Assembly (NCBI GenBank): GCA_963784675.1
Contig: CAWASE010000013.1
Location: 366,419 to 430,418 of the forward strand
Length of the DNA: 64,000 nucleotides
Origin: SCTD01 sp963784675
Lineage (GTDB): Bacteria; Actinomycetota; Actinomycetes; Mycobacteriales; SCTD01
Reading direction: 5' to 3'
Shown: positions 39,765 to 48,646 of the stretch, one piece after another
How the letters are laid out: every line of letters begins with the position of its first letter
Numbering within the stretch: the first letter of the stretch is position 1
The notes under the pieces: model-generated
The model's input: the letters and a program-made list of their open reading frames with translations, nothing else
Databases searched by the model: none
What the model was told of the DNA's origin: nothing
Position numbers and translations under genes: made by a program

Positions 39765-40672
39765 CCGGCGTGCAGGCGCCGGACCTGCCGTTGCCGCTGC
39801 TCGCTCGCGGCAAGGTGCGCGACGTCTACGAGGTCGATGCCGACCACCTGCTGCTCGTGGCAAGCGACCGGCTCAGCGCCTACGACGTCGTCCTGCCGAC
39901 GCCGATCCCGGACAAGGGTGCGGTCCTCACCGGGCTGAGCGTCTGGTGGTTCTCCCAGCTCGCCGACGTGCTGCCGAACCACCTGGTCAGTGCCGACGTC
40001 GCCGATCTGCCTGCGTCGATGCGACCGCATGCCGAGTACCTGCACGGGCGGTCGATGCTGTGTCGACGGCTCGCGATGGTGCCCGTCGAGTGCGTGGCGC
40101 GCGGCTACCTCACCGGCTCGGGCCTGGCCGACTACCGCGCGACCGGGGGCATCTGCGGGGCGCCGCTGCCCGCCGGGCTCGTCGACGGCAGCAGGCTCTC
40201 CGAGCCCGTGTTCAGTCCGGCGACCAAGGCCGCCGTCGGGGACCACGACGAGAACATCTCGTTCGAGCAGACCGTGGCGGCCGTCGGCGCCGAGCTCGCG
40301 GCCGAGCTGCGACGGCTCACGCTCGCGGTCTACCGCCGCGGGGCCGAGCTCGCTGCTGCGCGCGGCATCCTGCTCGCCGACACCAAGCTCGAGATGGGCC
40401 ACGACCGGGCCGGCACCCTCGTGCTCGGCGACGAGGTGCTGACCCCCGACTCCTCGCGGTTCTGGCCGGCCGACGGGTGGCAGCCGGGACGCGCGCAGCC
40501 GTCGTTCGACAAGCAGTACGTGCGGGACTGGCTCAACGACAGCGGCTGGGACCGTGCGGCTCCTGGTCCGGAGCTCCCGGCCGAGGTCGTCGAGCGCACC
40601 CGCGAGAAGTACGTCGACGTCTACGAGCGGCTGACCGGTTCTCCGCTCGACAGCTGGCTACGCCGAACCTGA
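39761..40672 (+). CDS. purC: SAICAR synthetase
   Basis: Condenses CAIR with aspartate using ATP to give SAICAR. The 303-residue length fits actinobacterial PurC. Features: LLARGKVRDVYEVDADHLLLVASDR (quoted as its start LLARGKVRDVYEV), the signature VPVECVARGYLTGSGLADY, DEVLTPDSSRFW and PSFDKQYVRDWL. It overlaps purB by four bases and is probably translated with it. Confidence 0.97.
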   Translation: MTGVQAPDLPLPLLARGKVRDVYEVDADHLLLVASDRLSAYDVVLPTPIPDKGAVLTGLSVWWFSQLADVLPNHLVSADVADLPASMRPHAEYLHGRSMLCRRLAMVPVECVARGYLTGSGLADYRATGGICGAPLPAGLVDGSRLSEPVFSPATKAAVGDHDENISFEQTVAAVGAELAAELRRLTLAVYRRGAELAAARGILLADTKLEMGHDRAGTLVLGDEVLTPDSSRFWPADGWQPGRAQPSFDKQYVRDWLNDSGWDRAAPGPELPAEVVERTREKYVDVYERLTGSPLDSWLRRT

Positions 40673-40717
40673 GACCGCTCCGGCCGGTGGCGCCGCGCAC
40701 GGGCTAGCCTCTCCCGC

Positions 40718-40966
40718 ATGCCTGCGTACGAGGTCGTGGTCGACGTGATGCTCAAGCCTGAGATCCTGGACCCGGCGGGGCAGGCCGTGCTGAACGCGCT
40801 CCCCACGCTCGGGTTGCCCGGGGCCTCGGCGCTGCGGATCGGCAAGCACGTCGAGCTGTCCGTCGACGCGGCCGACGAGGCCGGCGCCCTCGCGCTCGCC
40901 ACGACGATGGCGCAGACGCTGCTGGCCAACCCCGTGATCGAGGACTTCGCCGTCAGGGCCCGGTAG
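40718..40966 (+). CDS. purS: FGAM synthase small subunit PurS
   Basis: An 82-residue subunit that, with PurQ and PurL, makes formylglycinamidine ribonucleotide. Typical features: YEVVVDVMLKPEILDPAGQA, ALPTLGLPGASALRIGKHVE and the C-terminal ANPVIEDFAV. TAGCCT at 40705-40710, seven bases before the ATG, indicates its own leaderless promoter. purQ and purL, usually directly downstream, are absent here; an RsbW-like gene follows after eight bases. Confidence 0.93.
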   Translation: MPAYEVVVDVMLKPEILDPAGQAVLNALPTLGLPGASALRIGKHVELSVDAADEAGALALATTMAQTLLANPVIEDFAVRAR

Positions 40967-40974
40967 CGGCGTCC

Positions 40975-41424
40975 GTGGAGATCACGCTGTCGCTGGCCCT
41001 GCCACGCGACGAGCTCTCCGTGCCGGTGGTCCGTCGCGTGCTGACCTCGGCGATGCAGATCCTCGGCGTCGAGGCGGGCGTCGTCGAGGACATCCAGGTC
41101 GCGCTCACCGAGGCCGTCACCAACGTCCTGGACCATGCCGAGGACGCCGACGAGTACGAGGTGAGCGCCGCCATCGTCGGAGACCTGTGCGTCATCGAGG
41201 TCATCGACCGCGGGGCAGGGTTCGACAGCAGCATGCAGGGCATCCGCGACGCCGACGACGACGCCGAGAGCGGCCGCGGCGTCCAGCTGATGCGGGCGCT
41301 GGTGGACCGGGTGAGCTTCCACAGCAGGCCGACGGTCGGCACGGTCGTGCACCTGGAGAAGGATCTGCACTGGGATCCAGGTGCGGTCGCCCGGCGCCTC
41401 GGGCAGGACGCCGACCCGCGCTAG
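40975..41424 (+). CDS. RsbW-like ATP-binding regulator (anti-sigma kinase family)
   Basis: A 149-residue protein with a GHKL-type ATPase fold of the RsbW/SpoIIAB group. Motifs: N box ALTEAVTNVLDHA, G1 box IEVIDRGAGFD and G2 box SGRGVQLMRALVDRVSF. Relatives bind sigma factors or phosphorylate anti-sigma antagonists; no cognate sigma or antagonist is adjacent, so the partner is unknown. The GTG start is eight bases after purS, suggesting co-transcription despite the unrelated function. Confidence 0.85.
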   Translation: MEITLSLALPRDELSVPVVRRVLTSAMQILGVEAGVVEDIQVALTEAVTNVLDHAEDADEYEVSAAIVGDLCVIEVIDRGAGFDSSMQGIRDADDDAESGRGVQLMRALVDRVSFHSRPTVGTVVHLEKDLHWDPGAVARRLGQDADPR

Positions 41425-41499
41425 CCGATGGGCGCGCGGCTGCCTCGCCTGCCGCCTGAGCCTGGTGGGCCGCTGCGCGGCCGAGGGTGGCGCTGACCG

Positions 41500-42681
41500 T
41501 CAGCGCGCTCCCAGCAGGTGCTCCAGCGCCAGCTGGTCCAGCCGGCCGAACGCATAGCCGCGCTCGCCCACCGCGTCGGCGTCGAAGTCCTCGAACGCCG
41601 TCCGGTCGGCGAGCAGGTCGTCGTAGGACTCGCCGGCGGACAGCGTCGGCTCGGCGAGCTCCAGCACCTTGCTGGCGACCAGCGCCTGCTGCACCTCGGG
41701 ATCTGCGCGGAAAGCCAGTGCGCGCTCTTTGAGCAGCAGGTACGTGCGCATGTTGTCCGCGGCGCTGGACCAGACGCCGGCGAGGTCTTCGGTACGCATC
41801 GGCTTGTAGTCGAAGTGCCGAGGGCCGTCGTAGGGCGAGGCGCCCTGCGGGCCTCCGTTCTCCAGCAGGTCGACCAGGAAGAACGCGCTGAGCAGATCAC
41901 CGTGCCCGAAGACGAGGTCCTGGTCGAACTTGGGACCGTGCTGTCCGTTGAGGTCGATGTGGAAGAGCTTGTCCTGCCACAGCGCCTGGCTGATGCCGTG
42001 CACGAAGTTCAGGTTCGCCATCTGCTCGTGCCCGACCTCGGGGTTCACGCCGACCATGTCGGCGTGCTCCAGCGTGGAGATGAAGCCGAGGGCGTGGCCG
42101 ATCGTCGGTAGCAGGATGTCGCCGCGGGGCTCGTTCGGCTTGGGCTCCAGCGCGAAGCGGAGCCCGTAGCCACGGTCCTCGGAGTACTGGGCCAGCAGGT
42201 CCAGACCCTCGCGGTAGCGGTCCAGCGCGGCGCGGACGTCCTTGGCCGCGTCGGTCTCGGACCCCTCCCGGCCGCCCCAGAAGACGTACGTCGACGCGCC
42301 GAGCTCGGCCGCGAGGTCCAGGTTGCGCATGGTCTTGCGCAGGGCGTAGCGACGCACGCTGCGGTCGTTGGAGGTGAAGGCGCCGTCCTTGAAGACGGGG
42401 TGCGTGAACAGGTTGGTGGTCACCATCGGCACGGCGAGACCGGTCTCGTCGAGCGCGGACCGGAAGCGCTTGAGGATCGCGTCGCGTTCGCTCGAGCCGT
42501 GCGGGATGAGGTCGTCGTCGTGGAACGTCACGCCGTAGGCACCGAGCTCGGCCAGGCGGTGGACGGACTCGACCGGGTCGACCGGTGCCCGGGTGGCGTC
42601 GCCGAAGGGGTCGCGGGCCTGCCAGCCGACCGTCCAGAGGCCGAAGGTGAACTTGTCGTCCGGTCGCGGGGTGGTCGTCAT
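41500..42681 (-). CDS. xylA: Xylose isomerase
   Basis: Interconverts D-xylose and D-xylulose using divalent metals. The 393-residue length is that of the actinobacterial class I enzyme. Features: FGLWTVGWQARDPFGDATR at the N terminus, catalytic His in GVTFHDDDLIPHGSS, YVFWGGREG, metal-binding Glu in LRFALEPKPNEPRGDI, and FHIDLNGQHGPKFDQDL with its metal ligands. GAGGAG precedes the ATG by nine bases. It is divergent from the ROK regulator and xylB; the 66-base gap should hold the operator. Confidence 0.96.
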   Translation of the reverse strand: MTTTPRPDDKFTFGLWTVGWQARDPFGDATRAPVDPVESVHRLAELGAYGVTFHDDDLIPHGSSERDAILKRFRSALDETGLAVPMVTTNLFTHPVFKDGAFTSNDRSVRRYALRKTMRNLDLAAELGASTYVFWGGREGSETDAAKDVRAALDRYREGLDLLAQYSEDRGYGLRFALEPKPNEPRGDILLPTIGHALGFISTLEHADMVGVNPEVGHEQMANLNFVHGISQALWQDKLFHIDLNGQHGPKFDQDLVFGHGDLLSAFFLVDLLENGGPQGASPYDGPRHFDYKPMRTEDLAGVWSSAADNMRTYLLLKERALAFRADPEVQQALVASKVLELAEPTLSAGESYDDLLADRTAFEDFDADAVGERGYAFGRLDQLALEHLLGAR

Positions 42682-42703
42682 CAGCAGGACTCCTCAAAGG
42701 TTT

Positions 42704-42718
42704 GTTTAGGAGTTGAAC
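42704..42718. promoter_or_regulatory. Candidate ROK-repressor operator between xylA and xylR
   Basis: A partly symmetric AT-rich stretch, GTTTAGGAGTTGAAC, within TTTGTTTAGGAGTTGAACTT. TTTGTTTA is like half-sites of XylR operators. It sits in the divergent spacer where a repressor of both units would act. The symmetry is imperfect, so this is tentative. TAGCGT at 42728-42733 may be the -10 of the regulator gene. Confidence 0.4.
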
Positions 42719-42747
42719 TTATCCATGTAGCGTGCCATGGTCAAGGC

Positions 42748-43812
42748 ATGGCCGCAACCTCCGTTCCCGCCCGGCAGCGTTCGGTGCGCGACCGCAACCT
42801 CGCCCTCGCGCTGCAGGTCGTGGTGCGGGCTCCCGAGCCGCCGTCGCGCGCCCAGATCGCGGTCGAGACCGGCGTCACCCGGGCCACCGCCTCGGCGCTG
42901 GTGGAAGACCTGCTCGCCGCCCGGATGGTGACGGAGGTCGAGCTGCCCCGCACCGCCCGCAGCGGTCGTCCGGCCACCGGCATCGTGGTGAGCAGCGGCG
43001 TCCATGCGGGGGTCGGTGTGGAGATCAACGTCGACTACCTCGCGGTGACGGTGATCGAGCTGACCGGTGCCGTCGTCCACCACGAGCTGCTCCGCCGGGA
43101 CGTCCCGACGCTGGGACCGGCGCAGGTGCTGGGCCAGGCCCGTGCCCTGGTCCGGCGCGCCGTCCGCGCGTCCGGCCTCGGTGCTCTCGGCGTGGCGGTC
43201 GCGGTTCCTGGGCTGCTCGACCACGACCGGCTGCTGGCGCCGAACCTGGGATGGACGGACGTCGACGTCGCTGCACACCTGCGTCTCGACGTGCCCGTCA
43301 CGGTGGACAACGAGGCAAACTTCGCCGCGCTCGCCGAGGTGACGCCGCACCGCCGGACCTTCGTGCACGTCTCGGCCGAGATCGGCATCGGGGCCGGGAT
43401 CGTGCTGGACGGTGAGCTGTTCCGGGGTACCCGCGGTTGGAGCGGCGAGATCGGCCACATCCCCGTCGACCCGGCCGGACCGCGATGTCGCTGCGGCGCG
43501 CGCGGGTGCCTGGAGGTGTACGCCGGGCAGGAGGCGCTCGCCGCGCGCGGGCCGGCCGCGGTGGCGAGCACTCTGGGCGCGACCCTTGCTGGCGTGCTGA
43601 ACGTGCTGGACATCGACACCGTCGTGCTCGGCGGCGCGTACGCCGAGCATGCGGAGGCGCTCGTCCCGGGCATCGCCGCCGAGCTCGCCGACCGGGTCGT
43701 ATGGGCGCAGCTGCACCCGCCGCAGGTGGTCGTCGGGGCTCACGGGTCGGGCGCCGCCGCCCTCGGCGCCGCCGCGTCCGTGGTCGGCAACGCGCTGGCG
43801 CTGGTCGCATGA
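42748..43812 (+). CDS. ROK-family transcriptional regulator (probable xylose repressor)
   Basis: A 354-residue regulator with an N-terminal winged helix (RAQIAVETGVTRATASALVE) and a C-terminal sugar-kinase-like ROK domain: VTVDNEANFAALAE, VHVSAEIGIGAGIVLDGELF, GWSGEIGHIPVDPAG and the zinc motif CRCGARGCLEVYAG. The position between xylA and xylB strongly suggests a XylR-type repressor released by xylose. The ATG was taken at 42748; a nearby ATG at 42737 is out of frame. The stop overlaps the xylB ATG by four bases. Confidence 0.88.
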   Translation: MAATSVPARQRSVRDRNLALALQVVVRAPEPPSRAQIAVETGVTRATASALVEDLLAARMVTEVELPRTARSGRPATGIVVSSGVHAGVGVEINVDYLAVTVIELTGAVVHHELLRRDVPTLGPAQVLGQARALVRRAVRASGLGALGVAVAVPGLLDHDRLLAPNLGWTDVDVAAHLRLDVPVTVDNEANFAALAEVTPHRRTFVHVSAEIGIGAGIVLDGELFRGTRGWSGEIGHIPVDPAGPRCRCGARGCLEVYAGQEALAARGPAAVASTLGATLAGVLNVLDIDTVVLGGAYAEHAEALVPGIAAELADRVVWAQLHPPQVVVGAHGSGAAALGAAASVVGNALALVA

Positions 43813-45206
43813 GCCGCCCTGGGTCGGACCGGCTGGTCGCCGGCATCGACTCCTCGACCCAGTCGACCAAGGTCGTGGTGTGCGACGCACGGACCGGGCA
43901 GGTGGTGCGGACCGGTTCGGCGCCCCACCCGGCCGGCACGGAGGTCCCTCCGGACCGCTGGTGGGACGCCTTGCAGACCGCGACCGCCGGCGGTCTGCTG
44001 GACGGCGTCGAGGCCCTCTCGGTCGGCGGGCAGCAGCACGGCATGGTGCTGCTGGACGAGGGCGGCGCGGTCGTCCGGCCGGCGCTGCTGTGGAACGACA
44101 ACCGCTCGGCCGGTGCGGCCGCCGAGCTGGTCGCTGAGCTCGGCGCCTCGGCGTGGGCCGAGGCCGTCGGGTCGGTACCGGTGGCGTCGTTCACGGTCAC
44201 CAAGCTGCGCTGGGTCGCCGACCACGAGCCCGACAGCGTGGCCAGGGCTGCGTCCGTCGTGCTGCCGCACGACTGGCTGACCTCCCGGCTGCTCGCGGAC
44301 GAGCGCCTGGTCACCGACCGCGGCGAAGCCTGTGGCACCGGCTACTGGTCACCCGCGAGCGGTGGCTACCGCCCCGACCTGCTCGAGCGCGCCTTCGGGC
44401 GCCCGCTCCGGACGCCCGAGGTGCTGACGCCCGCGGCGACCGCCGGGACGACCCGGGACGGGGTCGTCGTGGGCGCCGGCACCGGGGACAACGCCGCGGC
44501 CGCGCTGGGCCTGGGCGCGGGCCCGGGTGACGTCGTGGTCTCGCTCGGGACGAGCGGCACGGCCTACGCGGTGCACGACGCGCCGACGGGCGACGTCACC
44601 GGGACCGTCGCCGGCTTCTGCGACGCGACCGGCCGCTTCCTGCCGCTGGTGGCGACCCTGAACGCCGCCCGGGTGTTCGTCGCGACCGCGGCGCTGCTGG
44701 GCACCGACCTCGCCGGGCTGGACGAGCTTGCGCTGACCGCGGTGCCCGGGTCGGACGGGTTGGTGCTGCTGCCCTACCTGGACGGCGAGCGCACCCCGAA
44801 CCTGCCCGACGCCACCGGGACGCTGCGCGGACTGACCCGCCGGTCGATGACGCCCGCGAACCTGGCGCGGGCCGCCGTCGAAGGGGTCCTGTGCGGGCTC
44901 GCCGATGCCGTCGACGCGCTGCGGGCCGTCGGGGTCGCGCCGCGCCGGGTCCTGCTCATCGGGGGCGGCGCGAGGTCGTCGGCGGTGCAGGCGTGCGCGG
45001 CGTCGGTGCTCGGGCTACCGGTCGTCGTCCCCGCGCCGGGGGAGTACGTGGCCCGGGGAGCCGCCCGCCAGGCCGCGTGGGCGCTCACCGGTGAGCTGCC
45101 GGAGTGGCCGCTGGCCGCACCGCCGACGCTGCAACCGGAGTACGACGCCGGTGTGCTGCGGCAGGCCTACGCCGCAGCGCGTGACAGCACCTACCTCACC
45201 TGCTGA
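43809..45206 (+). CDS. xylB: Xylulokinase
   Basis: A FGGY-family kinase that phosphorylates D-xylulose to xylulose-5-phosphate. The 465-residue protein has LVAGIDSSTQSTKVVVCDA at the N terminus, ALSVGGQQHGMVLLDE, GAGTGDNAAAALGLGAGPGD, the phosphate motif VVSLGTSGTAYAV and RVLLIGGGARSSAVQACA near the C terminus. The ATG overlaps the regulator stop, so regulator and kinase are coupled. With xylA this gives the whole isomerase route for xylose. Confidence 0.93.
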   Translation: MSRPGSDRLVAGIDSSTQSTKVVVCDARTGQVVRTGSAPHPAGTEVPPDRWWDALQTATAGGLLDGVEALSVGGQQHGMVLLDEGGAVVRPALLWNDNRSAGAAAELVAELGASAWAEAVGSVPVASFTVTKLRWVADHEPDSVARAASVVLPHDWLTSRLLADERLVTDRGEACGTGYWSPASGGYRPDLLERAFGRPLRTPEVLTPAATAGTTRDGVVVGAGTGDNAAAALGLGAGPGDVVVSLGTSGTAYAVHDAPTGDVTGTVAGFCDATGRFLPLVATLNAARVFVATAALLGTDLAGLDELALTAVPGSDGLVLLPYLDGERTPNLPDATGTLRGLTRRSMTPANLARAAVEGVLCGLADAVDALRAVGVAPRRVLLIGGGARSSAVQACAASVLGLPVVVPAPGEYVARGAARQAAWALTGELPEWPLAAPPTLQPEYDAGVLRQAYAAARDSTYLTC

Positions 45207-45393
45207 GCACGTGCCGCTGGCTCCGCAGCGCGTTCTGACGGCGGGTGCACGTCGACCGCAGCAGTGATCTGCGTCGCCCTCCCCGCACGAGCCGACCGGG
45301 CGTGAGCGACGTCTCGCCGCCGCGGGCTTTGAACGACCCGCTGCGCGCCGAAGATGAAGGCGGAAGCGTCCTCACCTCACCGTGGAGCACAGC

Positions 45394-45813
45394 ATGCGCA
45401 GAAGTCATGACCCCAAGGCTCGGTCCCTTGCCGGTGTGCAGGTCTTTCAGGGGGTCACCTCCCGCCAGCTCGAGAAGATCTGCGAGCTGACGACGGAGGT
45501 CGATCTGCCGGCGGGTCGGGTCCTGTGCCGGCAGGGTGATCCGGCGAGCGAGGTCTTCCTGCTCACCCACGGCGAGGTGAGCATCGTCCGCGACGAGGTC
45601 GACCTGGCGGTCGTCGGAGCCGGCGGGATGGTCGGGGAGATGGCGCTGCAGAAGCGTCAGCCGCGCAGTGCCACCGCGATCGCGCTGACGGACGTGACCC
45701 TGCAGGTCCTCAGCACCCGCGAGTTCGCCTCTCTCGTCGCGACCTATCCCGCCATCCAGGCCAACGTGCGGGCTCTGGTGGAAGCGCGCGAGAGCGAGCA
45801 CCTGGCTGCCTGA
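45394..45813 (+). CDS. Stand-alone cyclic-nucleotide-binding (Crp-like) domain protein
   Basis: A 139-residue protein consisting of one cNMP-binding beta barrel: LAGVQVFQGVTSRQLEKICE, PAGRVLCRQGDPASEVFLLT, GEVSIVRDEVDLAVVGAGGM and the phosphate cassette region GEMALQKRQPRSATAIALTD. The Arg/Ser of the cassette are present, so cNMP binding is plausible. There is no helix-turn-helix or effector domain. An in-frame GTG 12 bases upstream is an alternative start. The partner and role are unknown. Confidence 0.83.
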   Translation: MRRSHDPKARSLAGVQVFQGVTSRQLEKICELTTEVDLPAGRVLCRQGDPASEVFLLTHGEVSIVRDEVDLAVVGAGGMVGEMALQKRQPRSATAIALTDVTLQVLSTREFASLVATYPAIQANVRALVEARESEHLAA

Positions 45814-45941
45814 CCGGACCGGCCACGCTCACGGGCACCGCCGTGCCCCCGGGCAGTCGACGAGAGGACCGCACATGGGCTCGACGAGCACCAGGCCCGC
45901 CCCCGCTCTTGGGGAACGCTTCGAGAGCGCCGGCTGACGTC

Positions 45942-46619
45942 GTGGCGGCTCCGGAGCTCGTCGTGCTCGACGTCAACGAGACGTTGTCGGACCTGGCGCC
46001 GCTGCGGGCCCGCTTCAGCGGGGTGGGTGTGCCGGCACACCTGCTGGAGACGTGGTTCGCCGGCACCCTCCGCGACGGGTTCGCCCTCGCGGCCAGCGGA
46101 ACTGCCCGGCCCTTCGCCCCGGTCGGCGCCGCCGTCCTCACCGGCCTGCTCAGCCACGCGCCCGGTCTGACGGTGACCGTCGAGCAGGCCGTCGTCGAGA
46201 TCATGGACGGCATCGCGGAGCTCGACGTGCACCCGGACGTCCCCGCCGGGCTGCGGGAGCTCGCCGCCGCAGGCCTGCGGGTGGTGACTCTCACGAACGG
46301 ATCGCTGGCGCAGTCGACGCAGCTGCTCGAACGCGCCGGGGTCGCCGACCTGGTGGAGCAGCGCCTGTCGGTCGACGACGCCGGCCGCTGGAAGCCGCAC
46401 CCCGACGCGTACCGGTGGATGGCCGACCGGTGCGGCGTCCGGCTGGAGCGCTGCGCCATGGTCGCCGTCCACCCGTGGGACCTGCAGGGCGCCGGCGTCG
46501 TGGGCATGACCTGCGGCTGGATCGACCGGCAAGGCACCCCGTGGCCGGACGTCTTCGAGCGGCCGGCCGTGACCGGAAAGACGCTGTCTGACGTCGTGCG
46601 CGCCCTGCTCGAGACGTGA
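45942..46619 (+). CDS. HAD-superfamily hydrolase, haloacid dehalogenase type II-like
   Basis: A 225-residue HAD hydrolase with the nucleophile motif LVVLDVNETLSDLAPLRARF at the N terminus, an alpha-helical cap, VVTLTNGS as motif II, the lysine in RWKPHPDAYRWM and CAMVAVHPWDLQGAGVVGM at the end, where the usual acidic metal residue is replaced by His. This fits the L-2-haloacid dehalogenase branch; the substrate is unverified. The GTG start at 45942 is chosen because it directly precedes the motif; a 20-codon frame lies upstream. Confidence 0.8.
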   Translation: MAAPELVVLDVNETLSDLAPLRARFSGVGVPAHLLETWFAGTLRDGFALAASGTARPFAPVGAAVLTGLLSHAPGLTVTVEQAVVEIMDGIAELDVHPDVPAGLRELAAAGLRVVTLTNGSLAQSTQLLERAGVADLVEQRLSVDDAGRWKPHPDAYRWMADRCGVRLERCAMVAVHPWDLQGAGVVGMTCGWIDRQGTPWPDVFERPAVTGKTLSDVVRALLET

Positions 46620-46689
46620 GGATCGACGTCTGGTCCGACCGCGGGTCGGGTGCGTCCGGCGCAGGAGCCGGCTGTTCCTGAGGTGGGCG

Positions 46690-47172
46690 TCAGCCCCGCC
46701 GTGGCGGCCTCGCGGCTGAGCGCGGTCGTCGGGCCCGGTCCTGCCGGAGCTGGGTACCGCTCGGCGGAAGCGCCCGTGCGCCGGGGATGACGTGGCAGAC
46801 GGCCGCGTCGCTGCACGCCGCGGGATCCAGGCCGGGGGCACGCGCGCGCAGCTGCTCGACCCGGGCACGGACGGCTGACAGCTCGAGGATGACCCGATCG
46901 AGGTCGGCGGCATGGGCGTCGAGCAGCCCGGTCACGTGCGCACAGGGCGGACCGTCGGTCCGCCGGATCTGGATGATGTCGCGGATCTGCGCCAGGGTGA
47001 GTCCTGCGCCCTGGGCGGCCCGCACGAACGCCAGCAGGTCCAAGACGCCCGCGTCGTAGTCGCGGTACCCGGACGGAGTCCGGGCAGGCTCGGGCAGCAG
47101 CCCAGCCTGCTCGTAGAAGCGCAGGGTCTCGGTCGTCGTGCCGGCTCATGCCGCGAGCTCCCCTATCCGCAT
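46690..47172 (-). pseudogene. MerR-family metal regulator with an in-frame stop at codon 9
   Basis: The full reading from ATG 47172 gives MRIGELAA, then TGA (47146-47148), then AGTTTETLRFYEQAGLLPEP in the same frame, a perfect MerR winged helix, and a dimerisation coiled coil. Family members have Arg at the stop position, so a C-to-T change of CGA, or an error, explains it. Cysteines in GPPCAHV and AACSDAAVCHV match the three metal ligands of Hg/Zn/Pb-type MerR proteins. It is divergent from merA, with a perfect MerR-type operator between. It may be functional if the stop is an error. Confidence 0.8.
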
Positions 47173-47188
47173 CTACCGAGGCTAGGAC

Positions 47189-47220
47189 TTGACCTTCCCG
47201 CGCGGGGGAAGGTCTAGCGT
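47189..47220 (+). promoter_or_regulatory. MerR-type promoter/operator of merA
   Basis: TTGACC (47189-47194) and TAGCGT (47215-47220) are separated by 20 bases, the overlong spacer typical of promoters untwisted by MerR activators. The spacer holds a palindrome with perfect nine-base arms, GACCTTCCC-N6-GGGAAGGTC (47191-47214). merA starts six bases after the -10, so its mRNA is probably leaderless. Confidence 0.85.
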
Positions 47221-47226
47221 CCGCGC

Positions 47227-48608
47227 ATGAGCGATCAGCAGTGGGACCTGGTCGTCGTCGGCACGGGCGGCGCGGCCATGGCCGCGGGCATCGAAGCCCG
47301 GTCCCGCGGCCGCCAGGTGCTGCTCGTCGAGCACGGCCCGCTGGGCGGGACCTGTCTGAACATCGGGTGCGTGCCGAGCAAGAACCTGCTCGCGGCGGCT
47401 GGTCACCGTCACCAGCGCGCTGGCCGACCGCAGCTTTCCGATGATCTCCACCACCGCGGGCCGCGTCGACCTGCCCGCGCTGATGGCGCAGAAGCAGGAG
47501 CTCATCGACGGGTTGCGGCAGGCGAAGTACGCGGAGGTGGCTGAAGCACACGGCTTCCCGGTCCGCTACGGCCACGCCCGCTTCCTCGACGAGCAGACGC
47601 TCGACGTCGACGGTGAGCGCGTTCACGGCCGGGCGTACGTCATCGCGACCGGCGCCGCGCCGCACCTCCCGGACCTGCCGGGCCTGGTCTGGCGTCGAGT
47701 ACCTGACGAGCACCACCGCCATGGAGCAGGAGGCCCTGCCCGCGTCGATGGTCGTGCTCGGTGGCGGTTACGTCGGTCTCGAGCAGGCACAGCTGTGGGC
47801 GCACCTGGGTGTGCGCGTGACCGTCGTCGGCAGGTTCGGCCCTCACGCTGAGCCGGAGATGGCTGCGGTGCTGCGCGGCGTTTTTGCCGACGACGGTATC
47901 GACGTGGTCGAAGAGCAGGGCGCCGCGATCGAGCGGACGGCTGCCGGCGACGTGCTGGTACGGACGACCGGTGGCCTGGAAGTGACCGCGCAGCGGCTGC
48001 TCGTGGCGACCGGTCGTCGCGCCGACACCGGCGACCTGGGCCTGGACGCCGCCGGGGTGCTGACCGGCGAGCGGGGTTTCATCCACATCGATTCTCAGCA
48101 GCGCACCAGCAACCCGATCGTGTTCGCGGCGGGTGACGTCAGCGGCGCGCCGCAGTTCGTCTACGTCGCCGCGCAGACCGGGCGCGTCGCGGCGGCGAAC
48201 GCCCTCGGTGGCGACGAACGCATCGACTACACCGGACTGCCCGGCGTCACGTTCACCACGCCGCAGCTCGGTTCCGCCGGGCTGACCGAGCAGCAGGCGC
48301 TCGATGCCGGGCACGAGTGCGCCTGCCGCGTGCTGAGTGCCCAAGACATCCCCCGTGCGCTTGCCAACAGGGACGTGCGCGGCGCCGTCAAGCTCGTCGC
48401 CGACGCCCGTACCGGCATGGTCCTGGGGGTGCACGCAGCCCTGGACGGCGCCGGCGACGTCATGCTCGCCGCCACCTACGCGATCACCAGAGGCATGACG
48501 GTCGACGACGTCGCTGACACCTGGGCTCCGTACCTGACCATGGGCGAGGCGCTGCGGATCACGGCAGGACTGTTCCGGAGCGACAAGCCCACCAGCTGCT
48601 GCGCCTGA
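47227..48608 (+). CDS. merA: Mercuric reductase (two frameshifts)
   Basis: An FAD-dependent pyridine nucleotide-disulfide oxidoreductase reducing Hg(II) to Hg(0) with NADPH. The N terminus has VVVGTGGAAMAAGIEARSRG and the redox pair in GGTCLNIGCVPSKNLL. The C terminus ends PTSCCA, the vicinal cysteine pair diagnostic for MerA, after the conserved WAPYLTMGEALRI. The N-terminal heavy-metal domain of many MerA proteins is missing. One extra base near 47420 and another near 47685 break the frame; correcting both gives about 459 residues. It is controlled by the divergent MerR. The shifts are probably sequence errors. Confidence 0.88.
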
Positions 48609-48646
48609 GACGCTCCTTCCCGCCGGCGCCGCTCGGGCGGCCAGGC

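Noticed and set aside
45875..45937. 20-codon frame with a good ribosome site just before the HAD gene
   Set aside because: It shows no protein-like features; it may be a leader peptide, but nothing supports translation.
46690..47172. Selenocysteine or other recoding at the merR TGA
   Set aside because: The position is a conserved Arg in the DNA-binding helix, and no SECIS-like hairpin is apparent just after it.
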